Source of the DNA: Actinomycetota bacterium
Lineage (GTDB): Bacteria > Actinomycetota > Geothermincolia > Geothermincolales > RBG-13-55-18
DNA length: 64,000 nt
Reading direction: 5' to 3'
Assembly (NCBI GenBank): GCA_003598015.1
Contig: QZKE01000038.1
Coordinates: 1 to 64,000, forward strand
In this document: positions 1-8,787 of the stretch, in pieces
How the letters are laid out: every line of letters begins with the position of its first letter
Position numbering within the stretch: position 1 is the first letter of the stretch
Notes under the pieces: model-generated
The model's input: only the letters and a program-made list of their open reading frames with translations
What the model was told of the DNA's origin: nothing
The model's database searches: none
Program-made: the position numbers and the translations under genes

Positions 1-7
1 TGTGGTA

Positions 8-28
8 GACGCGGCTTCTATCCGCGTC
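8..28. other. Short GC-rich hairpin at window edge
   Basis: A 7-bp perfect inverted repeat (GACGCGG / CCGCGTC) with a 7-nt loop lies directly downstream of the minus-strand sugar transferase stop codon. It could help terminate that transcription unit. There is no T-run on the minus strand, so intrinsic termination is not convincing. Confidence 0.3.
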
Positions 29-29
29 C

Positions 30-1403
30 TTATACCCCGCTGGAGCCCTGCCCGGAGAGCACCGCGGCGAGGGTCTTCATGATGATCTTCAGGTCCAGCT
101 GCAATGATTGATTCTGGATATAGAGGAGGTCGAACTTGAGCTTGTTCTCGGTAGTGGTGGCGTAATGGCCGCTTACCTGGGCCAACCCCGTCAAGCCCGG
201 CCTGACCGCCAAGCGCTCTTTATACCCGACTATGTCACGGGTATAAAGGCGTACGAACTCGGGTCTCTCGGGGCGCGGGCCGACAAAGCTCATCTGTCCC
301 GCGATGATGTTCAGGAACTGGGGTATCTCGTCCAGGCGGGTACGGCGCAGGAAACGCCCGATTCCCGTCACCCTCTCGTCATCATAAGTCGAGAGTATGG
401 GGCCCGTGTCCTCTTCCGCGCCCTTGAGCATGGTACGGAACTTGAACATCATGTACTCCCCTCCGTCTTTTCCCACCCGTGCCTGGCGGTAGAAAACGGG
501 CCCGCGCGAGGTGAGTATCACGCCAAGGGCGACGAGCAGCCAAAGGGGGAGGAAGGCCAGCAGGAGAACGAGGGCGAGTACGATGTCCATAATGGTCTTC
601 ACCGTCCGGTGGTACGCAGGTGGCGGCAGTTTAACCAGGCTGACCAGGGGGATGTCCCCTATGCCTACCTCGTCGATGCGGCCCACCATTATCTCGTAGA
701 GGTCGGGGACGACATCCACCCTGATACGGGTACTGCGGACCTTGATCAGGTCCTCGATCAACTGCCTCTCCCTTATTGGTGTGGTGATCACGACATACTT
801 GACACCGAGGGATGCCACGAGCTCGGGCACATCCGCCACCGTACCCAGAACCCTCACCCCGCCGTATTCCCCTCCCACGGCGCTGGGCTCACGCCCGACT
901 ACGCCAACGGTACGGTAACCGAAGCGCCGGTGTCTTTCCACCTCCCCTATGAGATAAAGCGCGGTATCCTCCATCCCCACCACCAGGACCGGTATTTCCT
1001 CGAACGCGAAGAGCCCGAGCCTCGTTTCCAGCGCCCGCCAGAGGACGAGCAGGACGACCTGGACACCCCAGGTTATCGCGAAAACCAGGCGCGGGAAGGA
1101 GAACGAGCGCATGACGAAGGTGAGCACGATCACCACCAGGAGCCCCAGGGTGACAGCCTGCAGCACGGAGGCGAAGATGTCCCAGTAGCCGGACATCTTC
1201 CTGGGATCGTAGCATCCGAAGACGTAAAGGAAGGCCAATTGTATGAGGGTGATCCATACCGCCATACGGAGATATGGATCGAAGTTGAACCTGGGGAGCT
1301 CTCCTGCGTAACGCATGAGAAATGACAGCACGATACCGCCGTTGATCAGGCCTATGTCGACGACAAGGGTGAGCGCGGTCCAGGTCGATCTCTTCATACT
1401 CAT
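30..1403 (-). CDS. Polyprenyl-phosphate sugar phosphotransferase (WbaP/CpsE type)
   Basis: This 457-aa membrane enzyme should transfer the first sugar-1-phosphate onto undecaprenyl phosphate to start surface-polysaccharide repeat-unit synthesis. The N-terminal half has four or five hydrophobic segments followed by a CoA_binding_3-like region. The C-terminal bacterial sugar-transferase domain begins around residue 265 with a membrane re-entrant segment. It carries the hallmarks KFRTM, the RLDEIPQ segment and GPRPER. Length and architecture fit the full-length family. Its ATG overlaps the stop of the upstream glycosyltransferase gene by 4 nt (ATGA), so the two are probably translationally coupled. 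It is the last gene of the minus-strand polysaccharide group. The sugar specificity cannot be read from sequence. Confidence 0.9.
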   Translation of the reverse strand: MSMKRSTWTALTLVVDIGLINGGIVLSFLMRYAGELPRFNFDPYLRMAVWITLIQLAFLYVFGCYDPRKMSGYWDIFASVLQAVTLGLLVVIVLTFVMRSFSFPRLVFAITWGVQVVLLVLWRALETRLGLFAFEEIPVLVVGMEDTALYLIGEVERHRRFGYRTVGVVGREPSAVGGEYGGVRVLGTVADVPELVASLGVKYVVITTPIRERQLIEDLIKVRSTRIRVDVVPDLYEIMVGRIDEVGIGDIPLVSLVKLPPPAYHRTVKTIMDIVLALVLLLAFLPLWLLVALGVILTSRGPVFYRQARVGKDGGEYMMFKFRTMLKGAEEDTGPILSTYDDERVTGIGRFLRRTRLDEIPQFLNIIAGQMSFVGPRPERPEFVRLYTRDIVGYKERLAVRPGLTGLAQVSGHYATTTENKLKFDLLYIQNQSLQLDLKIIMKTLAAVLSGQGSSGV

Positions 1404-2509
1404 ACCTCTCGCAGGATCTCAGCGTATATCTTCGCCACCCCTTCTATCAGTCCCTCGAGGCTGAACTCACTCTCCACTCTCTCCCTGCCGCGCGTTCCCA
1501 TCTCCTCCCGCGAGAATTCATCCGCGAGCAGGTGGTTCATGGCTTCCGCCAGCGCGCGGGGATCGCGGGGTGGTACCACCAGTCCCGTAACGCCGTCGAG
1601 GTTGGCATAAGAGGTTCCCGTTCCCAGCTCCGTACTGATCACCGGCTTTGCGCAAGCCTGCGCCTCCAGGAGGACGAGGCCGAAAGCCTCGGTTCTCGCG
1701 GTGGATGGAAGAACCAGCATGTCGCAGGCATGGTAGTAGGCGGGCATCTCCCGCTCGTCCGCCCAGTCCACGAAGTGGACGCGATGCGAGATACCCGATG
1801 CCTCGACTTGAAGCCCGAGCTTCTTCCTGAGCGGCCCTCTCCCCAGGATGAGGAAGCCGGCGTCCACCTCCCTCGCCGCCTCGAGGAGGTGTTCAATCCC
1901 CTTGTAGTAGACCAGCCTTCCCACGCAGAGTATCAGCCCTCCGCCCGCGGAGTATTTCTCCCGCAGGTCCGCCGCCAGGCGGGATATACGCCCATCCGCC
2001 TGGAACCTGGACGCATCTACTCCGTAGTTCACCAACCGGCAGCGGTCGGGCAGGGATGCCAGGACGGGTGAGCTTCGCATGAGCTGCGGGGATGCCACCA
2101 GGATGGCCCGGCACCGTCGCAGAAAAGCCTCGAGCACGGGGCGGTATGCGCGCAGGAGCCGTCTCTGTCTGAACACGTCACTGTGGTACCAGGCGACCAT
2201 CTTCCTTTCTTCGCCGAACATCAATCCGCCCAGTTCGCCCAGGGGGAAGGGGTCATGGAAGTGATATATGGAGGCATCCGTGCGCCGCAGGTGCGAAAGG
2301 AAGGTAGGAGAGATGGGCTCGGACCATATCCTGCCGATGCTGCCGGTCCTGGTTACCTCCACCCCGTTCACGTTCTCTTTCACGCTCCGCGGGCTTTCGT
2401 TACATACCAATACCTGCGAACGCATACCTTCCCTGGAGGCGAAACCCTCCGCAAGCCGCCGCACGACCTCCTCGACCCCGCCTATGTGCGGATAGTACAG
2501 TTTGTTCAC
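1400..2509 (-). CDS. Family 4 glycosyltransferase
   Basis: This GT-B-fold glycosyltransferase has an N-terminal YPHIGGVEEVV acceptor-domain motif. Its C-terminal GT4 domain has ILCVGRLVYYKGIEHLLEA and the donor-site stretch EAFGLVLLEAQACAKPVI with the EX7E pattern. It probably adds one sugar to the lipid-linked repeat unit at the cytoplasmic membrane face. The GTG at 2509 is the conservative start. However, the frame stays open upstream to the TAG of the preceding gene, and residues encoded there (SEVRVLQ) match the usual first beta-strand of GT4 proteins. Translation may therefore begin at a CTG near 2533, behind a G-rich tract. It lies downstream of the ligase/TPR gene and overlaps the sugar transferase by 4 nt. 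Confidence 0.88.
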   Translation of the reverse strand: MNKLYYPHIGGVEEVVRRLAEGFASREGMRSQVLVCNESPRSVKENVNGVEVTRTGSIGRIWSEPISPTFLSHLRRTDASIYHFHDPFPLGELGGLMFGEERKMVAWYHSDVFRQRRLLRAYRPVLEAFLRRCRAILVASPQLMRSSPVLASLPDRCRLVNYGVDASRFQADGRISRLAADLREKYSAGGGLILCVGRLVYYKGIEHLLEAAREVDAGFLILGRGPLRKKLGLQVEASGISHRVHFVDWADEREMPAYYHACDMLVLPSTARTEAFGLVLLEAQACAKPVISTELGTGTSYANLDGVTGLVVPPRDPRALAEAMNHLLADEFSREEMGTRGRERVESEFSLEGLIEGVAKIYAEILREV

Positions 2510-2536
2510 CTGAAGTACCCTTACTTCGGACAGTGC

Positions 2537-4894
2537 CTATTCCCCCCCCGTCAATGACTCCAGTTCCTCACGGGCTTTCTCGTTGTGGGGATTGCGTTCC
2601 AGCTCCATGCGGAACATCTCCTCCGCCATTTGCGGGTCGCCGATCTCCTTGTAGATAATTCCCATCTCGAGATGGACCCCGCCCGCCCAGGGATTCAATT
2701 CGAGCACCATCTCCAGCTCTGCAAGGGCTTTCTCCCACTCCCCCATCTGCTCCAGTACGACGGCCCTCTGGAAATGAAGTGCGGCGTTGTCGGGAACGAT
2801 GGCCAGTGCCGCGTCGATGGTCCCCAGGGCTTCATCGGGCCTCCCTTGCTCGAGACGGATATCGGCTACCCTGCACACGGAGATGCGGATAAAGTCGAAT
2901 TCCGGCCGGTCGCGGAAGGGCACGATACTCTGGTCAGCGTAGAAGGGCAGCAGGGCGATGGCCTTCTCGTATGCCGTGACGGCACCCTCGTAATCGCCTT
3001 CGTCCAGCAGCGATTCACCCTCGTAGTAGAAAGCGATGGGGTTGTTGGGGTAGAGCCTCTGGGCTTCGTGCAGGGAACTCCGTCCCCCCTCGTGATCACC
3101 CAGGGAGAGGAGGAGAATACCCTTCCACAGGTGATGATAGGCGTCTTCAGGCTCGAGCTCTATCGCCCGGCCCAGGTGGAACGATGACCGGGCGCCGTAT
3201 TCCCCCTTGCGTGCCTCATCCGCCTCCCCGGACATGAGGTTCAGGTAGAGGTAACCGAGTTGATGGTGGGCTTCCGGATCCGCCTCCCGGCAGGAGAGGG
3301 CTCTCTCGTACCCCGCGATCGCGCCTTCCGCATCCCTCAGGCTCATCTGCTCTTCGGCCGTCTCTTTATGGGTCTCGGAGAGGAAGCCGACGGTGCAGAC
3401 ATAGCCGGCTGCGACCACCAGCAAGGCGAGGGCAACTCCGACGAGCACGGTCACGCCGGCGACTCCCCTTTCACGCGGGCCGGTACTCGGCGCAGGCTCC
3501 AAACGTTCTCCGCCGCCGCATTCGCCCGCGGCGGTCTCGTTCGCGGCGGTCTCGTGCTGCCAGGTCTTCATGCGGCCGGACAGGGCGAAGAGGGCTCCCA
3601 CGCACAACCAGAAGGCCACCCCCACAAGCGGGCTGTACCATGGGATATCGATGAGGTTGTGGACGAGGAAACCGGCTGACGCGGTCCACAGGGCCGCCGC
3701 CATCACTCTCGCATCCTCCCAGGGTTCCTTCCTGAAGATGTAGCGTATGCGGTAGAGTACCATGATGGAAAGGACGGCCATGAGCAGCAGCCCCGCCACA
3801 CCGGTCTCTGCCCCCGTCTCCAGAAGGTAATCATGGGCGTGGGAGGAATAATAGGCGCGGTACTGGTAGCGCTGCATGGCCAGCCCGAAGCCGCCCGATC
3901 CCACTCCTCCCACCAGGTTGTGTGAGAGCATGTCAAGGCCGCCGCGCCAAATCCCGAACCTTCCCCTCATGCTGCCCGCCGCCTCGGTCACATCGAGTCC
4001 GGAGTATTCTCTCCCGGACCCGTACTCCCCTCCGGCTCCGGCGTCCGTCGCAGCGCCGAGGGGACTGTAGAGAGAGCAGAGATAGGCGGCCAGCACCGCG
4101 AGCACCGCGGCCGCCGCCAGGATCTTCCACCTGATCTTCCATTTACTGCCAGGTACGATGATGGCGAGCAGCAGGATGACGGCGGCGCAGACCAGCCACC
4201 CTCCCCTGGACTGGGTCAGGTAGAGACAGGCGAGCTGCAAAGCCAGCGCTCCTCCCCAAACGAAAGTCAGCGCCCTGCGCTTCTCCGCCAGCAGCAGGGC
4301 CACGGCCACCGGGATGGTTATGTTCAGGAAGGCGGCGAACACGTTGGGGGTGATGAATCGCGAGTTCACCCGGTCGGTTATCACGTAGTCGATACCGTGC
4401 CTGCCCAGGAATTCGACCAGGTCTCCGAAGAAGAAGAAATACTGCATCAAGCCGTAGACGCAGAGGGAGACGGACACCGCCGTGAGCAGCCCCATGAACA
4501 ACCACAGCTCTCCCCGGTTGCGCAGCACGAGATAGCCGAGGATGAAAGCCATTACGAACGAGCCGAGCAGCAAGAGCTGCTGCATACCCCTGTAGCTGCT
4601 TTCGCCCCATATGAGGGAGAGCGCCGCGAGCGCGAGCAAGGCGGCCATGACGGCCGCGGCCGCCAGGAATCCCCTGTCGAAGTGAACCATACGCCGGCGA
4701 GCATAGAAGGCAAAGATCGTACCGGCGAGGAGAAGGGTGAGTCCGAAATAGAGCACGAAGCGCCAGCGAAAATCTCCCGCTCCCGCGGTATTGCCCACGA
4801 GGAGAAGCAGAAGGCCCAGGAGGACGACGATGACGTAAGGGAGGTGCTCCCAGGTCATCTTCCTTACGTCTGCTTCCTCCACGCCGGTTCGCAT
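2537..4894 (-). CDS. O-antigen ligase/polymerase-like membrane protein fused to TPR repeats
   Basis: This 785-aa protein has a long multi-pass membrane region (about residues 15-480, some 11-12 hydrophobic segments). It carries a Wzy_C/WaaL-type stretch with LTQSRGGWL and the periplasmic-loop segment SHAHDYLLETGAETG. A soluble C-terminal half (about 520-785) contains tetratricopeptide repeats, with repeated motifs such as AYEKAIALLP and FRMELERNPHNEKA. Members of this family polymerise or ligate surface polysaccharides on the outer face of the membrane. The TPRs may recruit partners. ATG at 4894 follows AAGGAG. Polymerase versus ligase cannot be decided from sequence. It is divergent from the GT4 gene at 5014. 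Confidence 0.85.
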   Translation of the reverse strand: MRTGVEEADVRKMTWEHLPYVIVVLLGLLLLLVGNTAGAGDFRWRFVLYFGLTLLLAGTIFAFYARRRMVHFDRGFLAAAAVMAALLALAALSLIWGESSYRGMQQLLLLGSFVMAFILGYLVLRNRGELWLFMGLLTAVSVSLCVYGLMQYFFFFGDLVEFLGRHGIDYVITDRVNSRFITPNVFAAFLNITIPVAVALLLAEKRRALTFVWGGALALQLACLYLTQSRGGWLVCAAVILLLAIIVPGSKWKIRWKILAAAAVLAVLAAYLCSLYSPLGAATDAGAGGEYGSGREYSGLDVTEAAGSMRGRFGIWRGGLDMLSHNLVGGVGSGGFGLAMQRYQYRAYYSSHAHDYLLETGAETGVAGLLLMAVLSIMVLYRIRYIFRKEPWEDARVMAAALWTASAGFLVHNLIDIPWYSPLVGVAFWLCVGALFALSGRMKTWQHETAANETAAGECGGGERLEPAPSTGPRERGVAGVTVLVGVALALLVVAAGYVCTVGFLSETHKETAEEQMSLRDAEGAIAGYERALSCREADPEAHHQLGYLYLNLMSGEADEARKGEYGARSSFHLGRAIELEPEDAYHHLWKGILLLSLGDHEGGRSSLHEAQRLYPNNPIAFYYEGESLLDEGDYEGAVTAYEKAIALLPFYADQSIVPFRDRPEFDFIRISVCRVADIRLEQGRPDEALGTIDAALAIVPDNAALHFQRAVVLEQMGEWEKALAELEMVLELNPWAGGVHLEMGIIYKEIGDPQMAEEMFRMELERNPHNEKAREELESLTGGE

Positions 4895-5013
4895 CGCGCT
4901 CCTTCCAGGGTGTTTCCTTGTAATTCATCGGCCCTTGAGCTTATCCCTTTATCACGGTGGCCGGGTTAGGATAATATCACCTGAGGGAGCCGCGGCCTTA
5001 CGGAAAGGCGCAT

Positions 5014-6147
5014 ATGGAAATGGTGCACGGGAAGAGCGTACTCATGGTTGCCGGCACACCCATACTGGCGGGCGGCGAGCGCAACCTCCTCGATCTCGCC
5101 TCCTATGCCCTGGATGAAGGCTTTGAGGTAGGACTCGTAGCGCCGGGAGAGGGAGAGCTCCCCAGGCGCATGCGCTCCCTGGGATGCCCGGTGTGGAGCG
5201 CATCCATGCCCGAGATACCGAATCCGGCATCGCTGCACGCGATACGGAGGATCCTCAAAACGGAGGGTTTCGCGATCGTACATGCACACGGCCATCGAGC
5301 GGGGCTGTACGCCCGGGCCGCCGCATGTGCCTTGCGGGATGTGCGGACCGTATACACCCTGCACGGCATCCATTACCCCCATTACCGCAATCCTTTTAGG
5401 AAGATGGCATTCATCGCCGGCGAGAGATTGCTCAAGCCCTCGACGGACAGTTATATCTGCGTATGCCGCAGCGACCTGGAAAGCGCACGGACCCTCCGCA
5501 TAGTCGCTCCGCGCCGCACTGAGGTCATCTACAACGGCATCGATCCATACGCCGGCGCCGATCTCGAGAGGGCCGCACGCCTGCGGAGCCTCTACGACCG
5601 GGGCGGCGGGATCGTCCTTCATGTAGGCCGGTTCATGCCCCAGAAGGACCACCATACCCTCATCGCTTCCGTGCCCTTGGTGCTCGAGGAATTCCCGCGC
5701 GCCGTCTTCCTCCTGGCCGGATCGGGCCGGCTGCTGCAGAGGGAGAAAGAGCACGCGGCTCGCCTGGGCATACCCGGAGAGTCCCTGGTGTTCCTCGGCG
5801 AGAGCGGCGAGGTGGATAACCTTCTCGCTGCCTGCGACATCTTCGTCCTTCCCTCGCTGTGGGAGGGATTCCCCTACGTAATCCTCGAGGCCATGCGGGC
5901 CGCGAAACCGGTGATCGCCACCGACGCGGGAGGGGGGCCCGAGGCGATAAGCGATGAGGAAAACGGCATCCTGATAAGACCATGCGATGCGCCTGGCCTA
6001 GCCCGCGCGGTTATGCGGCTCCTGGGAGATCCGGAGGAAGCGGAGACCATGGGCCGCCTTGGACGGGAGAGGCTGCACGGATTCAGCCTGGAGGGCATGG
6101 CCCGGAGGACCCTGGAGATATACTCCGGCATATCGGGCCCCGGATAA
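5014..6147 (+). CDS. Family 4 glycosyltransferase
   Basis: This 377-aa GT-B glycosyltransferase is the only plus-strand gene in the polysaccharide locus. The N-terminus reads VLMVAGTPILAGGERNLLDL, with the family's G-G-x-R acceptor-binding loop. The C-terminal GT4 domain has ILHVGRFMPQKDH-type residues and the conserved LPSLWEGFPYVILEAMRAAKPVIA donor-site block, here described in two parts: LPSLWEGFP then YVILEAMRAAKP. RBS GGAAAGG precedes the ATG. It is transcribed away from the ligase/TPR gene, so the roughly 120 bp between them must hold divergent promoters. The next gene is convergent. The sugar donor is unknown. Confidence 0.9.
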   Translation: MEMVHGKSVLMVAGTPILAGGERNLLDLASYALDEGFEVGLVAPGEGELPRRMRSLGCPVWSASMPEIPNPASLHAIRRILKTEGFAIVHAHGHRAGLYARAAACALRDVRTVYTLHGIHYPHYRNPFRKMAFIAGERLLKPSTDSYICVCRSDLESARTLRIVAPRRTEVIYNGIDPYAGADLERAARLRSLYDRGGGIVLHVGRFMPQKDHHTLIASVPLVLEEFPRAVFLLAGSGRLLQREKEHAARLGIPGESLVFLGESGEVDNLLAACDIFVLPSLWEGFPYVILEAMRAAKPVIATDAGGGPEAISDEENGILIRPCDAPGLARAVMRLLGDPEEAETMGRLGRERLHGFSLEGMARRTLEIYSGISGPG

Positions 6148-6317
6148 AGGACGTGATCGATGAGCCCGCGGGGACACGTATACATCCCATGCCCCTGAGC
6201 GCCTGCAACGACCACACGCTCTTCTGATCACGCCTTGGCATCGGCCGCTTACACGATGACCCTCGGCAGGATCGCTATCACCATCGACCTTCTCGTCCTG
6301 GCCAGCCTGGCGCGGGT

Positions 6318-7685
6318 TTAAGAGCGGAGGTCACGGGCGACATCTGCGAGGATGCCGGCAAGGCCAGCGGTCTGTTTCTCCCGGTCGAACTCATCCAGCC
6401 GTGGGTTGTCGACCCAGAGCCCGTCGCCCGCCCGGTAGCGGGAAAGGTAATACCTCAGGGCATCGGCTATGCCCTCTACGTCAGAGGGCTCGACGACCAC
6501 CCCCGCCCCCGTCTCCTCGATAATCGTCTTTGTCGCTCCTTCGCCCGCGAGCGCCAGGATGGGGCGGCGGGAGCCGAAATACTCGAACATCTTGCCGGTG
6601 TAGACCATGCGGGAATCCCTGCCCTCTGCAAGCTGCAAAGCGAGCAGGTGTGACGATCTCATGTAGCGTATGCTCTCCCCGTAAGTGACGAATCCCGTCA
6701 TCTCCACCACCTCGTCGATGCCGGCTTCCTTTACGGCTTTCAGGGTGCCCACGTCCATGGTCCCCACGAAAGAGAGGCGAAAGTCGGCTGGGGTTATCCT
6801 GCCCTGGTCCAGCAGCCTGCGCACCGCCTCGATCAATCCCCTGGGGCTGCGGCCCCCGAAAGCCGATCCTATCCAGGTGACGGTGAACCCGTCCCGCAGG
6901 GTCACCTCTTCCGTGAAATCGGCGGGGTCGAAGCCGTAGGTGATGACCTTGTAACGGCTCTTCTCTACATCACCGTACCTCGACTCAAAGCCCTCGACAA
7001 TACCAGGAAACGCGCCGATCACGGCATCCGCGTTCCTGACGATAGACCTCTCCAGTATGAGATCCGCTTTCTTGTTGAACCACGAGAGGGGTTTGAAATG
7101 AGTGTAATCGACCCATGGATCTATGAACTCGCAGACCCAGGGAAGACCGGTTATTCGCTTGCAGGCCATGGCCACGAGATGGGCCGTAAACGGGGGTGAA
7201 CCGGAGAATATCACCTGCGGTGAGTGTTCGCGGATGAGTCTCAAGGCAGCCGCCAGGGCGAAAGGAAACCAGCCGATCTTCTCGTCCGGTATGAAGAATG
7301 CCTTGATCTTCGCTACCAGGTCGAAGGGAAGGCCCGTATATGAGAAAAGCACTTTGCCCTGCTCCTTATCCGCCGCCTCGAGGTCTTCGCCCCCCGCGCG
7401 TAACCTCTTCATAAACCTGACCAGCCGGGTGGGTTCGAGAGAGAAGGTGCGCACTACGGTCAGTTGCGGGGGCAGCTCGGCCAGCAGCGTTCTATCCGGT
7501 ATGTTAGTCGGGATATCACGCGCCGAAACCACGAGCGGTTCCCATCCGAAATGCGGAAGGAACTTGACATATTTCGCCCTCCACACCGAGGCAATGCCTC
7601 CTACGGGCGGGAACTCGTAGGCGATGATAAGGGCTTTCTTCGCACCGCTCCGCGCATTCACTCCGTCCCGCCGTCCCCGTTTCAA
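6318..7685 (-). CDS. GT4-like glycosyltransferase
   Basis: This 455-aa putative glycosyltransferase has an N-terminal ALIIAYEFPPVGGIASVW motif typical of GT4-like acceptor domains. It contains an internal FSGSPPFTAHLVAM segment and a C-terminal Rossmann half with VTWIGSAFGG and a GKMFEYFGSRRPILA donor-site region. It uses a TTG start at 7685 preceded by AGGAG with 7-nt spacing; no ATG is better placed. It follows the epimerase gene in the same direction with a short gap. It probably adds a sugar during assembly of the surface glycan. The family is clear, but the substrate is not. Confidence 0.82.
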   Translation of the reverse strand: MKRGRRDGVNARSGAKKALIIAYEFPPVGGIASVWRAKYVKFLPHFGWEPLVVSARDIPTNIPDRTLLAELPPQLTVVRTFSLEPTRLVRFMKRLRAGGEDLEAADKEQGKVLFSYTGLPFDLVAKIKAFFIPDEKIGWFPFALAAALRLIREHSPQVIFSGSPPFTAHLVAMACKRITGLPWVCEFIDPWVDYTHFKPLSWFNKKADLILERSIVRNADAVIGAFPGIVEGFESRYGDVEKSRYKVITYGFDPADFTEEVTLRDGFTVTWIGSAFGGRSPRGLIEAVRRLLDQGRITPADFRLSFVGTMDVGTLKAVKEAGIDEVVEMTGFVTYGESIRYMRSSHLLALQLAEGRDSRMVYTGKMFEYFGSRRPILALAGEGATKTIIEETGAGVVVEPSDVEGIADALRYYLSRYRAGDGLWVDNPRLDEFDREKQTAGLAGILADVARDLRS

Positions 7686-7732
7686 TGCTTTTCTCCTACT
7701 GCCGCGGTATAGCGCCCGCTACAGGCCCGCCC

Positions 7733-8749
7733 CTACCTTTCCGTCAGGGAGCTCTCCAGCTTCGCCGCCACCTCTTCCCGGTCCTTGCTGGAGAAGTACC
7801 AGTCGACGGTGCGGTGCAGTCCGTCCATGAACTTCATGCCGGGCTCCCAGCCCAGGAGCTCCCTGGCGAGGGAGTTGTCCGCCACGCGGTTGAGCGGCCC
7901 GGTGGGCATCTCGGGGTGCAGCTCGATCTCCGCCTCATGGCCGGTGTAGCGCATGACCTCCCGTACCGCGTCGAGCACCCGCGTGCGCTCCATGGTGCCC
8001 AGGTTCACCGCCGTGCCGTCGTCGATCTTCTCGGCGCAAAGGATGGTGCCCTCCACGATGTCCCCCACGTAGGTCCAGTTGCGGATCTGCTCCCCGTCCC
8101 CCCATACGATGAAGGGGTCCTGGCGCACGAAGGCGCGGGCGATCATGGCGATGACCGCGTGGTCCTCCTTGCCCCGCTCCCCGTAGACGGTGAAGTAGCG
8201 GCAGGAGGCGGTGTTCATCCCCCACTCGTCGTGGTAGGCACGCAGGGCGAACTCGGCCATGAGCTTGGCCCAGCCGTACATGTTGTCGGCGTCGTAGGGG
8301 GGGCCCACCTTGTCCTCGCTGAGGTAGAGGATCTCCCCGGGGTCGGTCTGCAGGAAGTTGGGGTAGACGCAGCCGGAGGAGGCGTAGACCACCTTGCGGA
8401 CCCCGGCCTGGCGGCAGGCGGCGAAGAGCATGCCGTCCATGGCCAGGTTGGTGGCGCAGGCGGCCTGGTGCAGGTCCACGTAGCCCCGGCCGCCGTGGGC
8501 GGCGGCGAGATGGAAGACCACGTCCATGTCCCTGACGCAGGACGCGGCCACGTCCTGGTGCAGCAGGTCTCCTTCTATGAACTCCACCTTGCCGTCTTCC
8601 ATGTGGCCGGCGATATTCTCGATGCGCCCGCTGGAGAGGTCGTCCACCACCCTGACCCCCGCCCCCCGCTGCAGGAGGGAATCCACCAGGTGGGAGCCGA
8701 TGAAGGAAGCGCCCCCAGTGACCAGCGCACTCATACCTTGCCAGTCCAT
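7733..8749 (-). CDS. NAD-dependent nucleotide-sugar epimerase/dehydratase (extended SDR)
   Basis: This 338-aa extended SDR has the N-terminal NAD motif TGGASFIGSHL (TGxxGxxG variant with SF). It also has HLAAAHGG and the S-Y-K catalytic set seen as YASSGCVYPN followed by MYGWAKL. Such enzymes epimerise, dehydrate or reduce UDP- or GDP-sugars to supply precursors. The closest general type is the UDP-glucose 4-epimerase/GalE-like group. ATG at 8749 is chosen because GGAGG lies six bases before it. A longer reading from 8770 lacks an RBS. It sits between the nucleotide-sugar dehydrogenase and a glycosyltransferase, consistent with precursor supply to this locus. Confidence 0.88.
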   Translation of the reverse strand: MDWQGMSALVTGGASFIGSHLVDSLLQRGAGVRVVDDLSSGRIENIAGHMEDGKVEFIEGDLLHQDVAASCVRDMDVVFHLAAAHGGRGYVDLHQAACATNLAMDGMLFAACRQAGVRKVVYASSGCVYPNFLQTDPGEILYLSEDKVGPPYDADNMYGWAKLMAEFALRAYHDEWGMNTASCRYFTVYGERGKEDHAVIAMIARAFVRQDPFIVWGDGEQIRNWTYVGDIVEGTILCAEKIDDGTAVNLGTMERTRVLDAVREVMRYTGHEAEIELHPEMPTGPLNRVADNSLARELLGWEPGMKFMDGLHRTVDWYFSSKDREEVAAKLESSLTER

Positions 8750-8787
8750 GTAAACCTCCGGTCTCCTCATGCCGTATCCATGTCTAC

